This document shows positions 21,264 to 32,555 of a DNA stretch of 64,000 nt, piece by piece. This stretch comes from Glycine soja (taxonomy: Eukaryota; Streptophyta; Magnoliopsida; Fabales; Fabaceae): NCBI RefSeq assembly GCF_004193775.1, contig NC_041007.1, forward strand, positions 31,686,699-31,750,698, in the 5' to 3' direction. The notes beneath the pieces were generated by a model that was not told where the DNA came from, did not search any database, and was given only the letters and a program-made list of their open reading frames with translations. How positions within the stretch are numbered: the stretch's first letter is position 1; each line of letters begins with the position of its first letter. A program made the translations under genes and the position numbers.

Positions 21264-21732
21264 TTGATGATGACAATCCTAAAATCAAGAGAATGCATAC
21301 AATTTTTGTTCTACCGTTCACTCATCCCTTTCTCCCCCTTTCTTTTTGAATTTATGCTTAATTTTAAAGTTTTTGAAAATATAACATCTTGATTTTGAAA
21401 AAAATATAACATCTTGATTTCTTAAAATAACCATTTTTCTCTCCCCCTTTGGCAACATCAAAAAGGCCAAAGTGCGTAAAAAATACATAATTTAAGAACA
21501 TACACAAAGCATATTTTGTAAAATAAACATAAAAGATTCTAAACAATTCATGAAGTAAGACATGAATAAAAACTAAATTGAAATGCAAATCACTTAGTCA
21601 TATTTTGTACCAAATACTTAACACATAACCTATATTTAGAGAATAAATCACATAATGTCATAAATCATTCATAGAATCATAATACAAGCATGTGTATTAA
21701 ACAAGTCATGAGTCATCATAACATAAAACAAA
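21264..21732. other. 3' untranslated region of element F
   Basis: AT-rich, with a second CTCCCCCTTTGGC purine-tract-like motif near 21441 and TTTCTCCCCCTTTC near 21330. No coding frame of note. Confidence 0.6.
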
Positions 21733-23586
21733 TCATTTGTCTATGTCACTTGCATCTAGAAGTCCTAATTCTCTTCTAATGGTGTAGAAGGAATCTTTGG
21801 GTAGTGGTTTTGTGAAGATATCTGCAAGTTGATTTTTGGTATCTACAAATTCTAGAACACAGTCACCTTTTAGGACATGATCTCTAAGGAAATGATGCCT
21901 AATTTCTATGTGCTTGGTTCTAGAGTGGAGAACTGGATTCTTAGATATATTTATGGCACTTGTGTTGTCACATTTTATGGGTATATGGTCTAATACAATC
22001 CCATAATCAGATAGTTGTTGTTTCATCCACAAAATTTGTGCACAACAACTACCAGCAGAGATGTATTCTGCTTCGGCTGTGGATAATGCTACACTATTTT
22101 CCTTCTTGTTGTGCCAAGAGACAAGAGCAGATCCTATGAATTGACATGTGCCACTAGTACTCTTCCTATCTGTTTTGGATCTAGCGAAATCTGAATCTGA
22201 GTATCCTAGTAAATTGCAAACAAAATTTTTAGGGTACCATAATCCTAAGTTAATTGTTCCTAAGAGATATCTTATGATCCTTTTTACTGCAGATAAATGT
22301 GAAAACTTTGGATTTGACTGAAATCTTGCACGCATGCATACACTGAACATAATATATGGCCTACTTGCAGATAAGTAAAGTAGAGATCCAATCATACCTC
22401 TATATTGCTTTTCATCAACGGATTGATCGGACTCATCTTTATCAAGGTAGCAACCAGTGCTCATAGGAGTAGCCAAGTGTTTTGAGTTCTCCATTCCGAA
22501 TTTCCCGATGAGTTCTTTGCAATATTTTGCTTGGTTGACAAAGATCCCATCATTTGTTTGTTTGATTTGTAGTCCAAGAAAGTAGTTTAACTCGCCCATC
22601 ATGGACATCTCAAACTCACTTTGCATGTCAATAGAAAATTCCTTGCACAAAGATTCATTAGTAGATCCAAAGATTATATCATCAACATATATTTGTACCA
22701 ATAAGATATCATTATCCTTCTTCTTTATGAATAAGGTGGTATCTACCTTTTCTCGAATGAAATTCTTTTCTAATAGGAATTTACTTAATCTTTCATACCA
22801 AGCCCTAGGTGCTTGTTTTAACCCATAAAGTGCTTTCTTTAACCTATAGACATGATCTAATTTTTGTGAGTCTTCAAACCCGAGAGGTTGTTTTACATAT
22901 ACTTCTTCTTGGATTAGACCATTTAAGAAGGCACTTTTGACATCCATTTGATATAATTTAAAATTCATAATAGATGCATATGCTGAAAGCATTCTAATGG
23001 CTTCTAATCTAGCTATGGGTGCAAAGGTTTCTTCATAGTCTATCCCTTCTTCTTGGTTGTACCCTTTTGCAACTAGTCTAGCTTTATTTCTAATTACTAT
23101 ACCATTTTCATCTAGTTTATTTATAAATACCCACTTAGTTCCTATAATGGGGTAGTTATTTGGTTTCTCAACTAGTTCCCAAACATTATTTCTCTCAAAT
23201 TGTTTTAACTCATCTTGCATAGCAACTATCCATTGATCATCTATTATGGCTTCTTTAAAATTTTTAGGTTCTATCATAGAAACAAATGCCATGTTATTGC
23301 ATAAATCTTTAAGAGAGTGTCTAGTTGTTACCCCTTTTGAGATATCTCCGATGATGTTGTCAAGAGGATGATTTCTTGAAGTTTTCCATTCTTTGGGAAG
23401 GTCATCATTTTCTTGAGCTATGTCATCTTGAACATTCTTGTTTTCTTCATTTCTCTTTCTTTTTAGATCTCCTTCTTGATTGTGCATATCTTCCAAAGAA
23501 TCTGCAATATCATCAAGAAACTCCTTTCTCAGAGAGGTAATATTAGTTTCATCAAAAGAAACATGTATTGATTCCTCAATTGTCAT
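21733..23586 (-). CDS. Copia reverse transcriptase / RNase H part of element F pol
   Basis: 617 uninterrupted codons. Reverse transcriptase copies element RNA to DNA and RNase H removes the template RNA. Residues about 110-350: RT, with the conserved start ([30 protein letters not shown]), [10 protein letters not shown] and the catalytic YVDD in [10 protein letters not shown]. Residues about 450-610: RNase H, with [29 protein letters not shown] and the C-terminal [10 protein letters not shown] motif. All key residues I can see are intact, but the polyprotein is separated from integrase by a frameshift at about 23586-23630 and the element lacks gag. The ATG chosen is internal to the polyprotein, not a real translation start. 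Confidence 0.85.
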   Translation of the reverse strand: MTIEESIHVSFDETNITSLRKEFLDDIADSLEDMHNQEGDLKRKRNEENKNVQDDIAQENDDLPKEWKTSRNHPLDNIIGDISKGVTTRHSLKDLCNNMAFVSMIEPKNFKEAIIDDQWIVAMQDELKQFERNNVWELVEKPNNYPIIGTKWVFINKLDENGIVIRNKARLVAKGYNQEEGIDYEETFAPIARLEAIRMLSAYASIMNFKLYQMDVKSAFLNGLIQEEVYVKQPLGFEDSQKLDHVYRLKKALYGLKQAPRAWYERLSKFLLEKNFIREKVDTTLFIKKKDNDILLVQIYVDDIIFGSTNESLCKEFSIDMQSEFEMSMMGELNYFLGLQIKQTNDGIFVNQAKYCKELIGKFGMENSKHLATPMSTGCYLDKDESDQSVDEKQYRGMIGSLLYLSASRPYIMFSVCMRARFQSNPKFSHLSAVKRIIRYLLGTINLGLWYPKNFVCNLLGYSDSDFARSKTDRKSTSGTCQFIGSALVSWHNKKENSVALSTAEAEYISAGSCCAQILWMKQQLSDYGIVLDHIPIKCDNTSAINISKNPVLHSRTKHIEIRHHFLRDHVLKGDCVLEFVDTKNQLADIFTKPLPKDSFYTIRRELGLLDASDIDK

Positions 23587-24605
23587 GATTCTTTTGTTGT
23601 ATATCCTAAAGGCTTTGCTATGTAGGAATAACCAAGGAAGATGCCCTCATCTGCCTTACCATTGTTTAGGACAAAACATTTACATCCAAAAACATGTAAA
23701 TGAGCAATGTTTGGTTTTCTATTGTTAAAAAGTTCATATGGGGTTTTCTTAAGAATGAGTCTTATTAAGGCTCTATTCATAATATAACATGCAGTGTTGA
23801 CTGCTTCTGCCAAAAAATATTTTGGAAGTGGTGTGCCATTTAAAAGGGTTCTAGCAATTTCTTCTAAAGATATATTTTTTCTTTTTACTACTCCATTTTG
23901 TTGGGGTGTCCTAGGCGCAGAAAAGTTATGTTCTATGCCATGTTCATCACAAAACATTTCAAAATCATTATTTTCAAATTCACCTCCATGATCACTTCGG
24001 ATGGAGATAATTTTGAGATTTTTCTTGTTTTGGATGACTTTGGCAAGTCTTCTAAATGCATGGAATGCATCATTATTATGAGTAAGAAATGAAGTCCAAG
24101 TATACCTAGAATAGTCATCAACAATTACTAAGGCATAGTAACTACCACCAAAACTCATGACCGTAGAAGGTCCAAACAAATCCATATGCAATAATTGTAA
24201 TGGTTGAGTAGTAGATACAATCTTTTTAGATTTAAAAGATACTTTTGTTTGTTTACCTTTTTGGCATGCATCACATAAATTATCTTTTTCAAACTTTAAT
24301 TTTGGTAAATCGACAACTTGGTCTTTTGAAATTAATCTATTTAGATGATCCATGTTAATGTGAGCAATTCTCTTATGCCATAACCATGGATCACTATGTT
24401 TACTTAGAAAACAATTATCATTTTCAGATTTTTGTTTCAAATCAATCATGTAAACATTATTTTCTCTAAAACCTATATGCTCAACATTCTTGTCATGCTC
24501 ATTCTTGATAATACATTTTTCAGAATCAAAATATACTTTATATCCTTTATCACACAATTGACTAACACTCAATAGACTATGCTTTAAACCTTCTACAAGT
24601 AACAC
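23583..24605 (-). pseudogene. Copia integrase part of element F pol
   Basis: 340 codons. The pre-integrase zinc finger is visible ([14 protein letters not shown] and [11 protein letters not shown]-x-C-type), followed by the catalytic core: first Asp in LHMDLFGPS, second Asp in IRSDHGGEFEN, Glu region at TPQQNGVVKRKN, where relatives have Glu in VERKN and this copy has Lys in VKRKN. The core end shows CYIMNRALIR, KTPYELF and HVFGCKCF. The frame is broken at both ends: near 24600 against protease and near 23600 against RT. Confidence 0.85.
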
Positions 24606-24919
24606 ATTTTCAATGGGAGTAGAGGGCTCATACCTATTTTGCCAACTCCAATGATTTTTCCTTTGTTGTTGTCACCATATGTAACATGTCCACTTTTCTT
24701 GGGGGAAATGGTTGTGAATTTGGATACATCTCCAGTCATATGCTTGGAACATCCACTGTCGATGTACCATTTCTTCCTTACAGATTCTTCCTCGTTGTTT
24801 TCATGAGATTTTGTCATGAGACATAAGTTTACTTGATCTTCATCATGATCTTGAAATGATTTTAGATTTGACCTATACCTAAAATTTATTTTGACAAACA
24901 GAGACTTTAAGTAGGCCAT
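24593..24919 (-). pseudogene. Copia protease fragment of element F
   Basis: 108 codons. Aspartic protease active-site motif in WYIDSGCSKHMTGD, then GHVTYGDNNKGKIIGVG. Normally preceded by gag and its zinc knuckle, which are missing here; the frame begins MAYLKSLF only about 40 bp from the primer-binding site. A frameshift at about 24600 separates it from integrase. Confidence 0.8.
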
Positions 24920-24955
24920 TTATCTTGAAGTTGTTAAACTTTCTATAAGATACCT

Positions 24956-24967
24956 GCTCTGATACCA
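24956..24967 (-). other. Primer-binding site of element F (initiator tRNA-Met type)
   Basis: TGGTATCAGAGC on the minus strand, two bases (AG) after the 5' LTR end. This is the usual copia match to the 3' end of initiator tRNA-Met. Confidence 0.85.
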
Positions 24968-24969
24968 CT

Positions 24970-26106
24970 TGTTGGATCAAGTGGCCTCGGAATAATTAAG
25001 AAGGGGGGTTGAATTAATTATTAATGTGACTTGACTAATTAAAAAATTTAACCTTCTTATTATTATTAGATTCAACTAGGCTTTTACTACTAAGTTACGA
25101 AAGTAAAGACCAGAAACAAAAACTTAACCAAAAGTAAAACTGACAATAAAAAGTACACAGTGGAAATTAAAGAGTGTAGGGAAGAAGAAGACAAACACAA
25201 GATTTATACTGGTTCGGCCACAAACCATGCCTACATCCAGTCCCCAAGCAACCTGCGATTCTTGAGATTTCTTTTAACCTTGTAAAATCCTTTACAAGCC
25301 AAAGATTCACAAGGGATGTATCATCCCTTGTTCTCTTTGAAAAACCAAGTGGATGTACCCTCCACTTGAACTGATCCACAAGAGATGTACCCTCTCATGT
25401 TCTCAGTATAACAATCCCCAAGTAGATGTACCCTCTACTTGTACCACATAGGATGTACCCTCCAATGTGTTGGGACAAAGAATTCTCATGTGGTTAGCCC
25501 TTTGAATCTTTGTAAGGGGAAACAAAAGATATCTCAGGCGGTTAGTCTTTTGAAATCTTTTGCTTAAGGGAAAGGGAAGAATCAAAAGAATTCTCAGGCG
25601 ATTAGTCCTTTGAATCTTTTGTAAGGGAGAAGAGAGACACAAAAGAATTCAGACAGTTAGTCCTTCCTTCTTTTGGCAAAGGGAGAAGAGAATGAAAAAG
25701 ATGCATAGCACAAGTTTTTGAACAAAGAACTTTTCTTGGAAGAGAAAGTGTTGAACAAAAACTTTTAGAAAGATGAAGAGAAATAATTCAGAAAGATTTG
25801 TTGAAAGAGATGAAAGAAGATATTGAAAGATAGATGATAGATGATAGATCATTTTTTTGAAACTCATGCCATGGTCACATATTTATAATCTCTTATTGAC
25901 TCAAGTCAAAGCTTGTGACTCTTGGCAATTTCTTTAAAACTAGTCACTTAAAATGTTGTGACTTTTGAAAAAATCTTCAAAAACAAGTCACTTGAAGAAT
26001 TGCGACTTTTGGAAATGTATTTTTCGAAATCAGTCACTGGTAATCGATTACCATTAAGGTGTAATCGATTACACATGAACAAATGTGACTCTTCATTTTG
26101 AATTTT
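24970..26106 (-). repeat. 5' LTR of element F, truncated at its outer end
   Basis: Aligns by eye with 19710-20815 of the 3' LTR, from TGTTGGATCAAG up to CTTCATTTTGAATTTTG, then stops abruptly. About 430 bp of U3 are missing; the next bases belong to the RT of element E. Confidence 0.9.
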
Positions 26107-26690
26107 GCTAGGCATAGGGTATGCATCCTTGTGACACTCTTTGTTAAGATTGGTGTAGTCGGTGCATATTTGCCATTTGTCGTTGACCTTTCTGACCATG
26201 ACGACATTGGCGAGCTAGGTAGAGTACTTGACTTCTCTGATGAAATTTGCTTTGAGGAGCTTGTCCACTTCCTCTTTGATCTCTTTGTGTCGTTCTTCTC
26301 CCATTTTCCTATTCTCTGTGATATTGGTTTGGCCTAGGGATAGATGGCAAGCTTATGGCAGATAATGCTGGGGTTGATTCCTGACATGTCAAATGACTGC
26401 CAAGTGAATAGGTCCACGTTTCTATGTAGGACATCAGCTATGTGTCTATGCTCATGGTTGGTGAGGTCCTTGTTGAGTTACGTGCACTACCCGAGTTTGG
26501 GTCTAAGTTGTAATTTGAGGAGTTCTTCAATATGCTTTGGGCCTCTATCATAAGTCTTTTTGCACAGATCTACATTGAATACGTCATCCAAGCTTGCTAG
26601 GTAGATGGTCAGGGCTCGGACTGGAGACCCTTATGTCTATGCTAATGACTTAAGTACCTCCAGCCACTATGAGGTGAGGCCATGGAGGCT
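26107..26690 (-). pseudogene. Element E pol: N-terminal part of RT (broken)
   Basis: Minus-strand reading from about 26340 to 26107 gives the start of a Ty3-gypsy RT: RKMGEERHKEIKEEVDKLL, ANFIREVKYST-stop-LANVV, VRKVNDKWQICTDYTNLNKE and KDAYPMPS. Further upstream (26340-26600) are degraded remains of the protease-RT linker (DLFTWQSFDMSGINPS). The next 85-100 RT residues, including the catalytic YxDD, are absent, and the gene resumes at 18209. One stop is visible at about 26215. Confidence 0.75.
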
Positions 26691-26699
26691 CCCTGGTAA

Positions 26700-27200
26700 G
26701 AGAATAGGGTGACACCTCTACAAAAGGGGATCATCAAGCTAGGTTTAGGTAAACCAACTCTAATCCAACCTACCTTAAGATACTTACTCTTACCTGTGTG
26801 TCGCTAACTTGAGTGTCGGTGTGTCTGCACATGTACATCTTATCATTGTGTGGGGAATAACACATACATGAAAACTAGTGTGGGAGGGAAAGCATATCTT
26901 TCACTAGAAAGATAAAGATATCCCCTAAGATCAAAAGTTATTTGTTATCAGAAGAGAGATAAGATAAAATGATATCTTTTGTTATTTACATTATCTTAGA
27001 AGGGAGATTGAGATCTTATCATCCAATTTCACCTCTATAAAAGGGGATAATCATGCTAAGTTTAGGTAAACCAACTCTAACCTAACCTACCTTAAGATAC
27101 ATGCTCTTACCTTTGCATTTCTAACTTGAGCATCAGAGTGTCTTCACAGGTACATCTCATCATTGTTTGTGGAGGAGCACACAAAGGAACTTCACCGTGA
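26700..27200 (+). repeat. Duplicated LTR-leader-like segment
   Basis: Two copies of a block of about 140-150 bp begin near 26717 and 27045: ACCTCTACAAAAGGGGAT / ACCTCTATAAAAGGGGAT, then TTTAGGTAAACCAACTCTAA, ACTTGAGTGTCGGTGTGTCT / ACTTGAGCATCAGAGTGTCT and ACATGTACATCT / ACAGGTACATCT. The TATAAAAGGGG box followed by this leader resembles Tat/Retand-type LTRs. Element assignment is uncertain. Confidence 0.5.
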
Positions 27201-27260
27201 AAAGATTCTGCCAAATATAATAAGAACAATCATAATTAATTTAATTATTTAAAATTAGAA

Positions 27261-27287
27261 TATATATATATATATATATATATAATT
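27261..27287. repeat. (TA)n microsatellite
   Basis: About 13 TA units. Confidence 0.95.
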
Positions 27288-27961
27288 TTATGATTTAAAA
27301 ATAGAAAAAATATAAAAATTTCTTGCTCAAATATATAGCAATTCCCTTAAACACTTCTTTCCTTTTATTAATACTAGTACAATGTCTCATGCGATGCACA
27401 TGCCTTGTATTTTGTTGTAAACTATTAAAATTCAAAATATTTCCATTTACGTTTAATTCAACATACTTTAGTGAAGAAAACTTCTTTATACACACATTGG
27501 ACATTAATAAAATACTTAACAAAATGAAATCATAACTTAAGTTGATAAACAAAAAATGTTACCAACATTCAAAGTTCATAAAATATAAGTACTAATTATA
27601 ATAAAGAGCACATAAAGACTTCAAAACTTCATAATGAATAATGTTAAGAGTAATAAATCTTAAGGTTATTTCTTCTTCACTACCACTCACTTTCCTAATG
27701 GCTTGGTGATAGAAGCTTATAGCCCTAGTTCCTCAAGGAGCATTTTTTCAAGGTATGATGTTGTATTCTCCGGAATCATGTTCCCAAGAATATTATTACT
27801 AGGAATGTTATTCTAAGGAATATTTAGTATTTTGTTTGGTTAGATGATAACACTCTAGGGAATGTTTTTGAAATTTAAAATAATTGAAATAAAAATGAGT
27901 TAAAATAGAAGTTATAAGTGGGTTAAGAAAATAACTCCCTACATTCCCATGGGAATACAAC
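27288..27961. other. Unassigned AT-rich DNA, host sequence of the SINE
   Basis: No coding signal. 27318-27380 resembles 30165-30240 (AAATTTCTTGCTCAAAT and CTTTTATTAATA shared), so both belong to one old repeat. 27740-27960 has several GGAATnnn motifs (GGGAATGTT, GGAATATT) that resume after the insertions at 29762-29910. Confidence 0.4.
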
Positions 27962-28087
27962 TTTTTTTTATTGGCAAATGTTAATTGTTAGCTTGTTAGT
28001 TTTTGTTAGCAAGAGGAATCAAACCCATGGCCTTTTCCTCGTTTCCTTCTTTCTTAACCACCCAACCAACCTTGTATCTCCCCCATA
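27962..28087 (-). mobile_element. Probable tRNA-derived SINE
   Basis: About 125 bp flanked by GGAATACAAC at 27952-27961 and again at 28088-28097, a 10-bp direct repeat. Read on the minus strand, it has an A-box-like GTTGGGTGGTTAA at 28066-28054, a B-box-like GGGTTTGATTCC at 28026-28015 (one change from the GGTTCGANTCC consensus), about 41 bp from box to box as in tRNA genes, and an A8 tail abutting the left target copy. SINEs carry an internal RNA polymerase III promoter and borrow LINE enzymes to move. It is too short and too diverged to be a tRNA gene. Confidence 0.65.
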
Positions 28088-28105
28088 GGAATACAACTTA
28101 CTGAC

Positions 28106-29756
28106 TGTCATACCCTAATTTCGTCCGGGGGCCTTTGCTCGATGACGTGCGACCATTCTTTGGTCCTCGTGAGGTGCTTGGCACCCATCATTAGGCAATT
28201 TGTGAAATTCCAGGACATGCCGAAAAACCAAAAAAATATTGATGCACAATCCGTAAGTTTCCGTGACACACCGGAAATCAAATGGAAGCATCGTTGCATA
28301 ATTAAGTGAGGTTCCGTAACATTCCGTAAGTCAAAAAGGGGATGATTATGTAATCCGCAAGGTTCCGTAACATTACGGAAAGAAAACAAGTATCGTTACG
28401 AAATTCGTAAGTTTCCGTAACTTTACGAAAAAAGAATCACCAAAAAACAGCAGAGGGGGGTGTACTTAGTAAAAATGGGGGTGCAAATAGCACCCAGGCC
28501 CACTTGGGCCCTCTGGAATATTCCTCCAGAAGGCGGTTGCTTCTGGAGGAAGCAACCCTGCTCGCCTGGGCGAGCTGGGCGGCAACCACCTCCCCTATTT
28601 TGCTATAAATAGGGGAGGAAGTGAAGAAGAAAAGGGTTCAGCCCCTTAGGCACTTCTCTCTCTTTCGAATTTGCTTGGAAAAATTGTTTCCGTGAAGAAA
28701 ATCTAAGCCGAGGTGCTTCCGAAACGTTTCCGTAACGTTTTCCGTGAGGAATCTCGCAAAGGTTTCAACCGTTCTTCGACGTTCTTCATTCGTTCTTCAT
28801 CGTTCTTCGATCTTCAACGGGTAAGTACCTCGAACCAAGCTTTTCGATTCATTCTATGTACCCGTAGTGGTCCACATTGTGTTTCGTGCATTTTTATTCT
28901 CGTTTTGTTTACTTTTTTATACCCCCTGTTGACGTGCTTAAGCCATTTTACTTAAGTCATTTCTCGCTTAACTTAAAAATAAAATGAATTTCCACCGAAC
29001 GTTTGAATTGTATTATCCATTAACTTCGGTTAAAATAAGTTCCGACCGTTCGGTCGTACCGTAACCACGTTGGAAATCAAAAAGAGGTAAAAAATAATAT
29101 AAATAATCAAAAAAACATCTTTTAGTAAAATAAAGCGGAAAATCAATCGGATGTTTTCTCTTTGGGATTTCTCATTCTTAATCGAATTGATTAATAACTA
29201 AAGTGAAACTAAGGCTAAAATCAACTCGCCTAGTCAAGCTCGTCCACAAAAATAGGCTTTTGAAGTTCGTCATTTCAATTTCTCACTAAGTAAAATGGAT
29301 CATTTTTAAGGTCCAACGCCTTAAAATGATCACCTCTTAAAGTAAAAAAGAATCACTTGATAAAAAAGAACTACGTAGGTCTGATTTTCTCATCCCAGAT
29401 TGAGGAATACGTAGGAGCAAAGGGAAACACCCTTGTCGACCACAAAAAAGAAAAAATATAAAAAGGGTATAAAGGATATAAGAACATAAAAGGGAACATA
29501 AAAATCAAAGTCATGTTTGCACATTCGATTAAAGGCTGCCGTCCCTTGGGACGGGCGTGTGGGGTGCTAATACCTTCCCCGTGCGTAAATACAACTCCCG
29601 AACCTTTCACTAAAAAGTTCGTAGATCGCGTCTTTTCCGGTTTTTCCGACGTTTTCCTCAAATAAACGTTGGTGGCGACTCCGCGCGTATTCCTTTCGTG
29701 GAACACGCATCCCGCGAGTCTCGCGTCGCCCTCCGGCCGAAGGGTAGGTTGCGACA
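28106..29756 (+). mobile_element. Ogre-like solo LTR with perfect target duplication
   Basis: 1651 bp, TGTCATACCCTAATTTCG to GAAGGGTAGGTTGCGACA, flanked by CTGAC on both sides (28101-28105 and 29757-29761). No internal sequence. U3 has repeated TTCCGTAACATTCCG-type motifs and the GC-rich inverted repeat CTCGCCTGGGCGAGCTGG (28561-28578) about 30 bp before the TATA box (28604-28611). U5 holds the conserved ACTACGTAGGTCTGA and CCCCGTGCGTAAATAC blocks shared with the LTRs of B and D. It lies eight bases beyond the SINE's right target copy. Confidence 0.92.
28604..28611 (+). promoter_or_regulatory. TATA box of Ogre-like solo LTR
   Basis: TATAAATA in TGCTATAAATAGGGGAGG. The same box occurs on the minus strand in the LTR of B (45834-45841) and in the solo LTR at 50675-53658 (51730-51737). 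Confidence 0.65.
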
Positions 29757-29761
29757 CTGAC

Positions 29762-30794
29762 TCCTCTCCATGGGAATAAAAAAGAAGCAGATTATGTTGT
29801 AGCCACTTTCCCGGGAATGACCATACCTAGGAATATACTTTTCAAAACTCCAAACAAATATGGAAATACTACATTCCCAAGTTCATATTCTCATGAATAA
29901 GTTTTAAGTCTTTGAAACAAATGCACTCTTAGGAACAAATAGGGTTGGTTTAGGGTGTAACTTCAGTTGCATCCACTATAGCATGTGCTAAAACCTATTG
30001 ATGGAAATAGTCAATTTATGTTTATCACACATTATTTAAGAATACAAAATATAAAATATACTGTAATAATTAGCATAAATAATTATTCAAAATTTCCAAT
30101 ACTTATAATAATTACTTGATAATCATTAATTTAAAATTATAAAAATTATATAGAAAGAAATTGTCTAAAAATTTCTTGCTCAAATGTATAAGGATTCCTC
30201 CAAGACTTCTTTACTTTTATTAATATAAAGATAAAGTTAAAATATAAATTAAGTCTAATGAAATATCATTAAAACAATATCAAGCATAACAAAATGGGGT
30301 CAAACAATATGAGAAATCCTAATTTGAATCACATATGATATTTATGGCTGAAATTAAATTTTTAAAGAAATTAAAATTTTCAACTAGATTTTAAACCCGT
30401 GCATTGTTTAAACAATATGATAAATCCTAGATTTTAAACAATATGAGAAATCCTTATTTAAAATGTATACTATTATATTTCTATTTAAAAAATTTAAATA
30501 AAAAGTAATTAACCTAAACAATTATTACTACTACTACTACTACTAATTTAATTAATATATTGTTTATACTTTTAAAAAAATTGTAAACACCCTTTTGAAA
30601 AATAATGGTTGAGATTAAATTAGTAATTATTTTATTATATGTTTTAAAAATCTAATAATAATAATAATAGTAATAATATCATATTTGTAATAATCTGTGT
30701 GAGAAATTTGTGCTCTAGCTTCAACCCTTTATGTGAGAGTGACCCATATTTGTATTGTGCTCAATGACTTTTAATAATCTTAGTTAGAATTGTA
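29762..30794. other. Unassigned AT-rich DNA
   Basis: 29762-29920 continues the GGAAT-rich sequence interrupted at 28105. The rest is AT-rich, with a (CTA)n stretch near 30527-30545 and (AAT)n near 30650-30670. No gene. Confidence 0.4.
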
Positions 30795-30799
30795 GAACC

Positions 30800-32550
30800 T
30801 GTTGGATCAAGTGGTCTTGGAATAATTAAGAAGGGGGATTGAATTAATTATTAATGTATCTTGACTAATTAAAAACTTATCCTTCTGAATGTTACTAGAT
30901 TTAATTAGGCTTTACTACTAAGTTATGTAACTTAAACAAAAGTAAAGCGTAAAAGTAAAGTGCACAACAGAAATTGTTGGATCAAGTGACCTCGAAATAA
31001 TTAAGAAGGGGGGGGGTTGAATTAATTATTACTGTACCTTGACTAATTAAAAACTTATCCTTCTTAATGTTACTAGATTAAATTAGGCTTTACTACTAAG
31101 TTATGTAACTTAAACAAAAGTAAAGCGTAAAAGTAAAGTGCACAGCAGAAATTAAAAAGTGTAGGGAAGAAGAAAACTAACACAATAATTTATACTAGTT
31201 CAGAAACAACCCTTGCCTACATCCAGTCCCCAAGCAACCACCGGTTCTTGAGATTTCTTTCAACCTTGTAAAAACCTTTACAAGCAAAGATCCACAAGAG
31301 ATGTACCCTCCCTTGTTCTCTTTGAACAACCAAGTGGATGCACCCTCCACTTGAACTGATCCACAAGAGATGTACCCTCTCTTGTTCTCAGTTACAACAA
31401 CCCAAGTAGATGTACCCTCTACTTGTACCACAAAGGATGTACCGTCCAATGTGTTGAGACAAAGAATTCTCAGGCGGTTAGTCCTTTGAATCTTTGTAAG
31501 GGGAAACAAAAGATATCTCAGGCGGTTAGTCCTTTGAAATCTTTTGTTTAAGGGAAAGGGAAGAATCAAGAGAAAATTTCTTATAAAGGGAGAAGGGAGA
31601 CACAAAAGAATTCAGGCGGTTAGTCCTTTGTTCTTTTGGAAAAGGGAGAAGAGAGACACTAAAAGAATTCAGGCGATTAGTCCTTGTTGAATTCGTTTTG
31701 GCAAAGGGAGAAGAGGATGAAAAGATATAACACAGTTTTGTTTTCTACAGAATTTTCACTTGTAGAAGAACAAGGTTTGAAGAAGAAGAAAGATGAGTAG
31801 GAAAGAATTGTAAAGGATTAAAAGTTTCTCAAAAGTTGTTCAAGATGTTAAAAAGATTTCCAAAAGATCTTTCAAATGCAAGTCAAGGTCTTGCTTTTAT
31901 AGACTCTTCATGTCTGGTCAAGAAAACCATTGGAAGAGTTATAGCGTTGAGAAAATCATGTCAAGAATTACATCTCTTGACTTCTTATTCAAAACTTGTC
32001 ACTGGTAATCGATTACCATAATCATGTAATCGATTACACAATGCATTTTATGAAAAGATGTGACTCTTCACACTTGAATTTGAATTTCAACGTTCAGATA
32101 CACTGGTAATCGATTACCAATATATTGTAATCGATTACACCATTTAAAAATCATTTGGAACGTTGCAAATTCAGTTAAAAGCTTTTGAAATCAAACTTTA
32201 CCACTGGTAATCGATTACAGGAAACTGGTAATCGATTACTGGAGAGTAAATACTCTAGTAACTTAGAAAATTTTGAGAAAACTCTTTTGTAAAACAAAAC
32301 TATGCTATGTTTGGTTTTTGAAAAATCTTTTCAATACTTCCCTTGTGAAGTCTTCTTGATTTCTTCTCTTGAATCCTGAATTTGTCTTCTCTTGAATCTT
32401 GAATCTTCTTGATTTCTTCTCATGAATCTCGAAATTAATCTTGATCTTGAACTTGTTGACTCAATCTTGAAATCATTCTTTTGGGCTTTTTGTCATCATC
32501 AAAACTACTTGATTCATACTTGAATCATCTTCATGAAACTTGCTTCTACA
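30800..32550 (-). mobile_element. Copia-type solo LTR (subtype 1) with terminal duplication
   Basis: Bounded by GAACC at 30795-30799 and 32551-32555. The first 175 bp (30800-30974, TGTTGGATCAAGTGG to CAACAGAAAT) are repeated at 30975, from where a complete LTR runs to GCTTCTACA at 32550. The outer duplication proves that the doubled structure behaves as one insertion. Minus-strand TATA box near 31895-31900, palindromes at 32003, 32025, 32104, 32126, 32205 and 32226. Confidence 0.9.
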
Positions 32551-32555
32551 GAACC

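Larger units (their letters stand above)
19710..26106 (-). mobile_element. Element F: Ty1/copia retrotransposon, gag-deleted and 5'-truncated
   Basis: Minus strand: 5' LTR (24970-26106, cut at its outer end), initiator-Met-type primer site, protease, integrase, RT/RNase H, polypurine tract and a complete 3' LTR (19710-21251). Gene order PR-INT-RT-RNase H is the copia order. Only about 40 bp separate the primer site from the start of the protease-containing frame, so gag has been deleted. It probably belongs to the SIRE/Tork side of copia, but I cannot place it firmly. The left flank is AAAAG; the right target copy is lost with the deletion at 26106/26107. Confidence 0.85.

Noticed and set aside
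28015..28066. Possible tRNA gene (A and B boxes)
   Set aside because: No cloverleaf can be completed, and the A tail and target duplication point to a SINE.
27740..29920. Possible MITE made of the GGAAT-rich halves around the SINE and solo LTR
   Set aside because: The halves look like one old repeat, but I could not define terminal inverted repeats or a target duplication.
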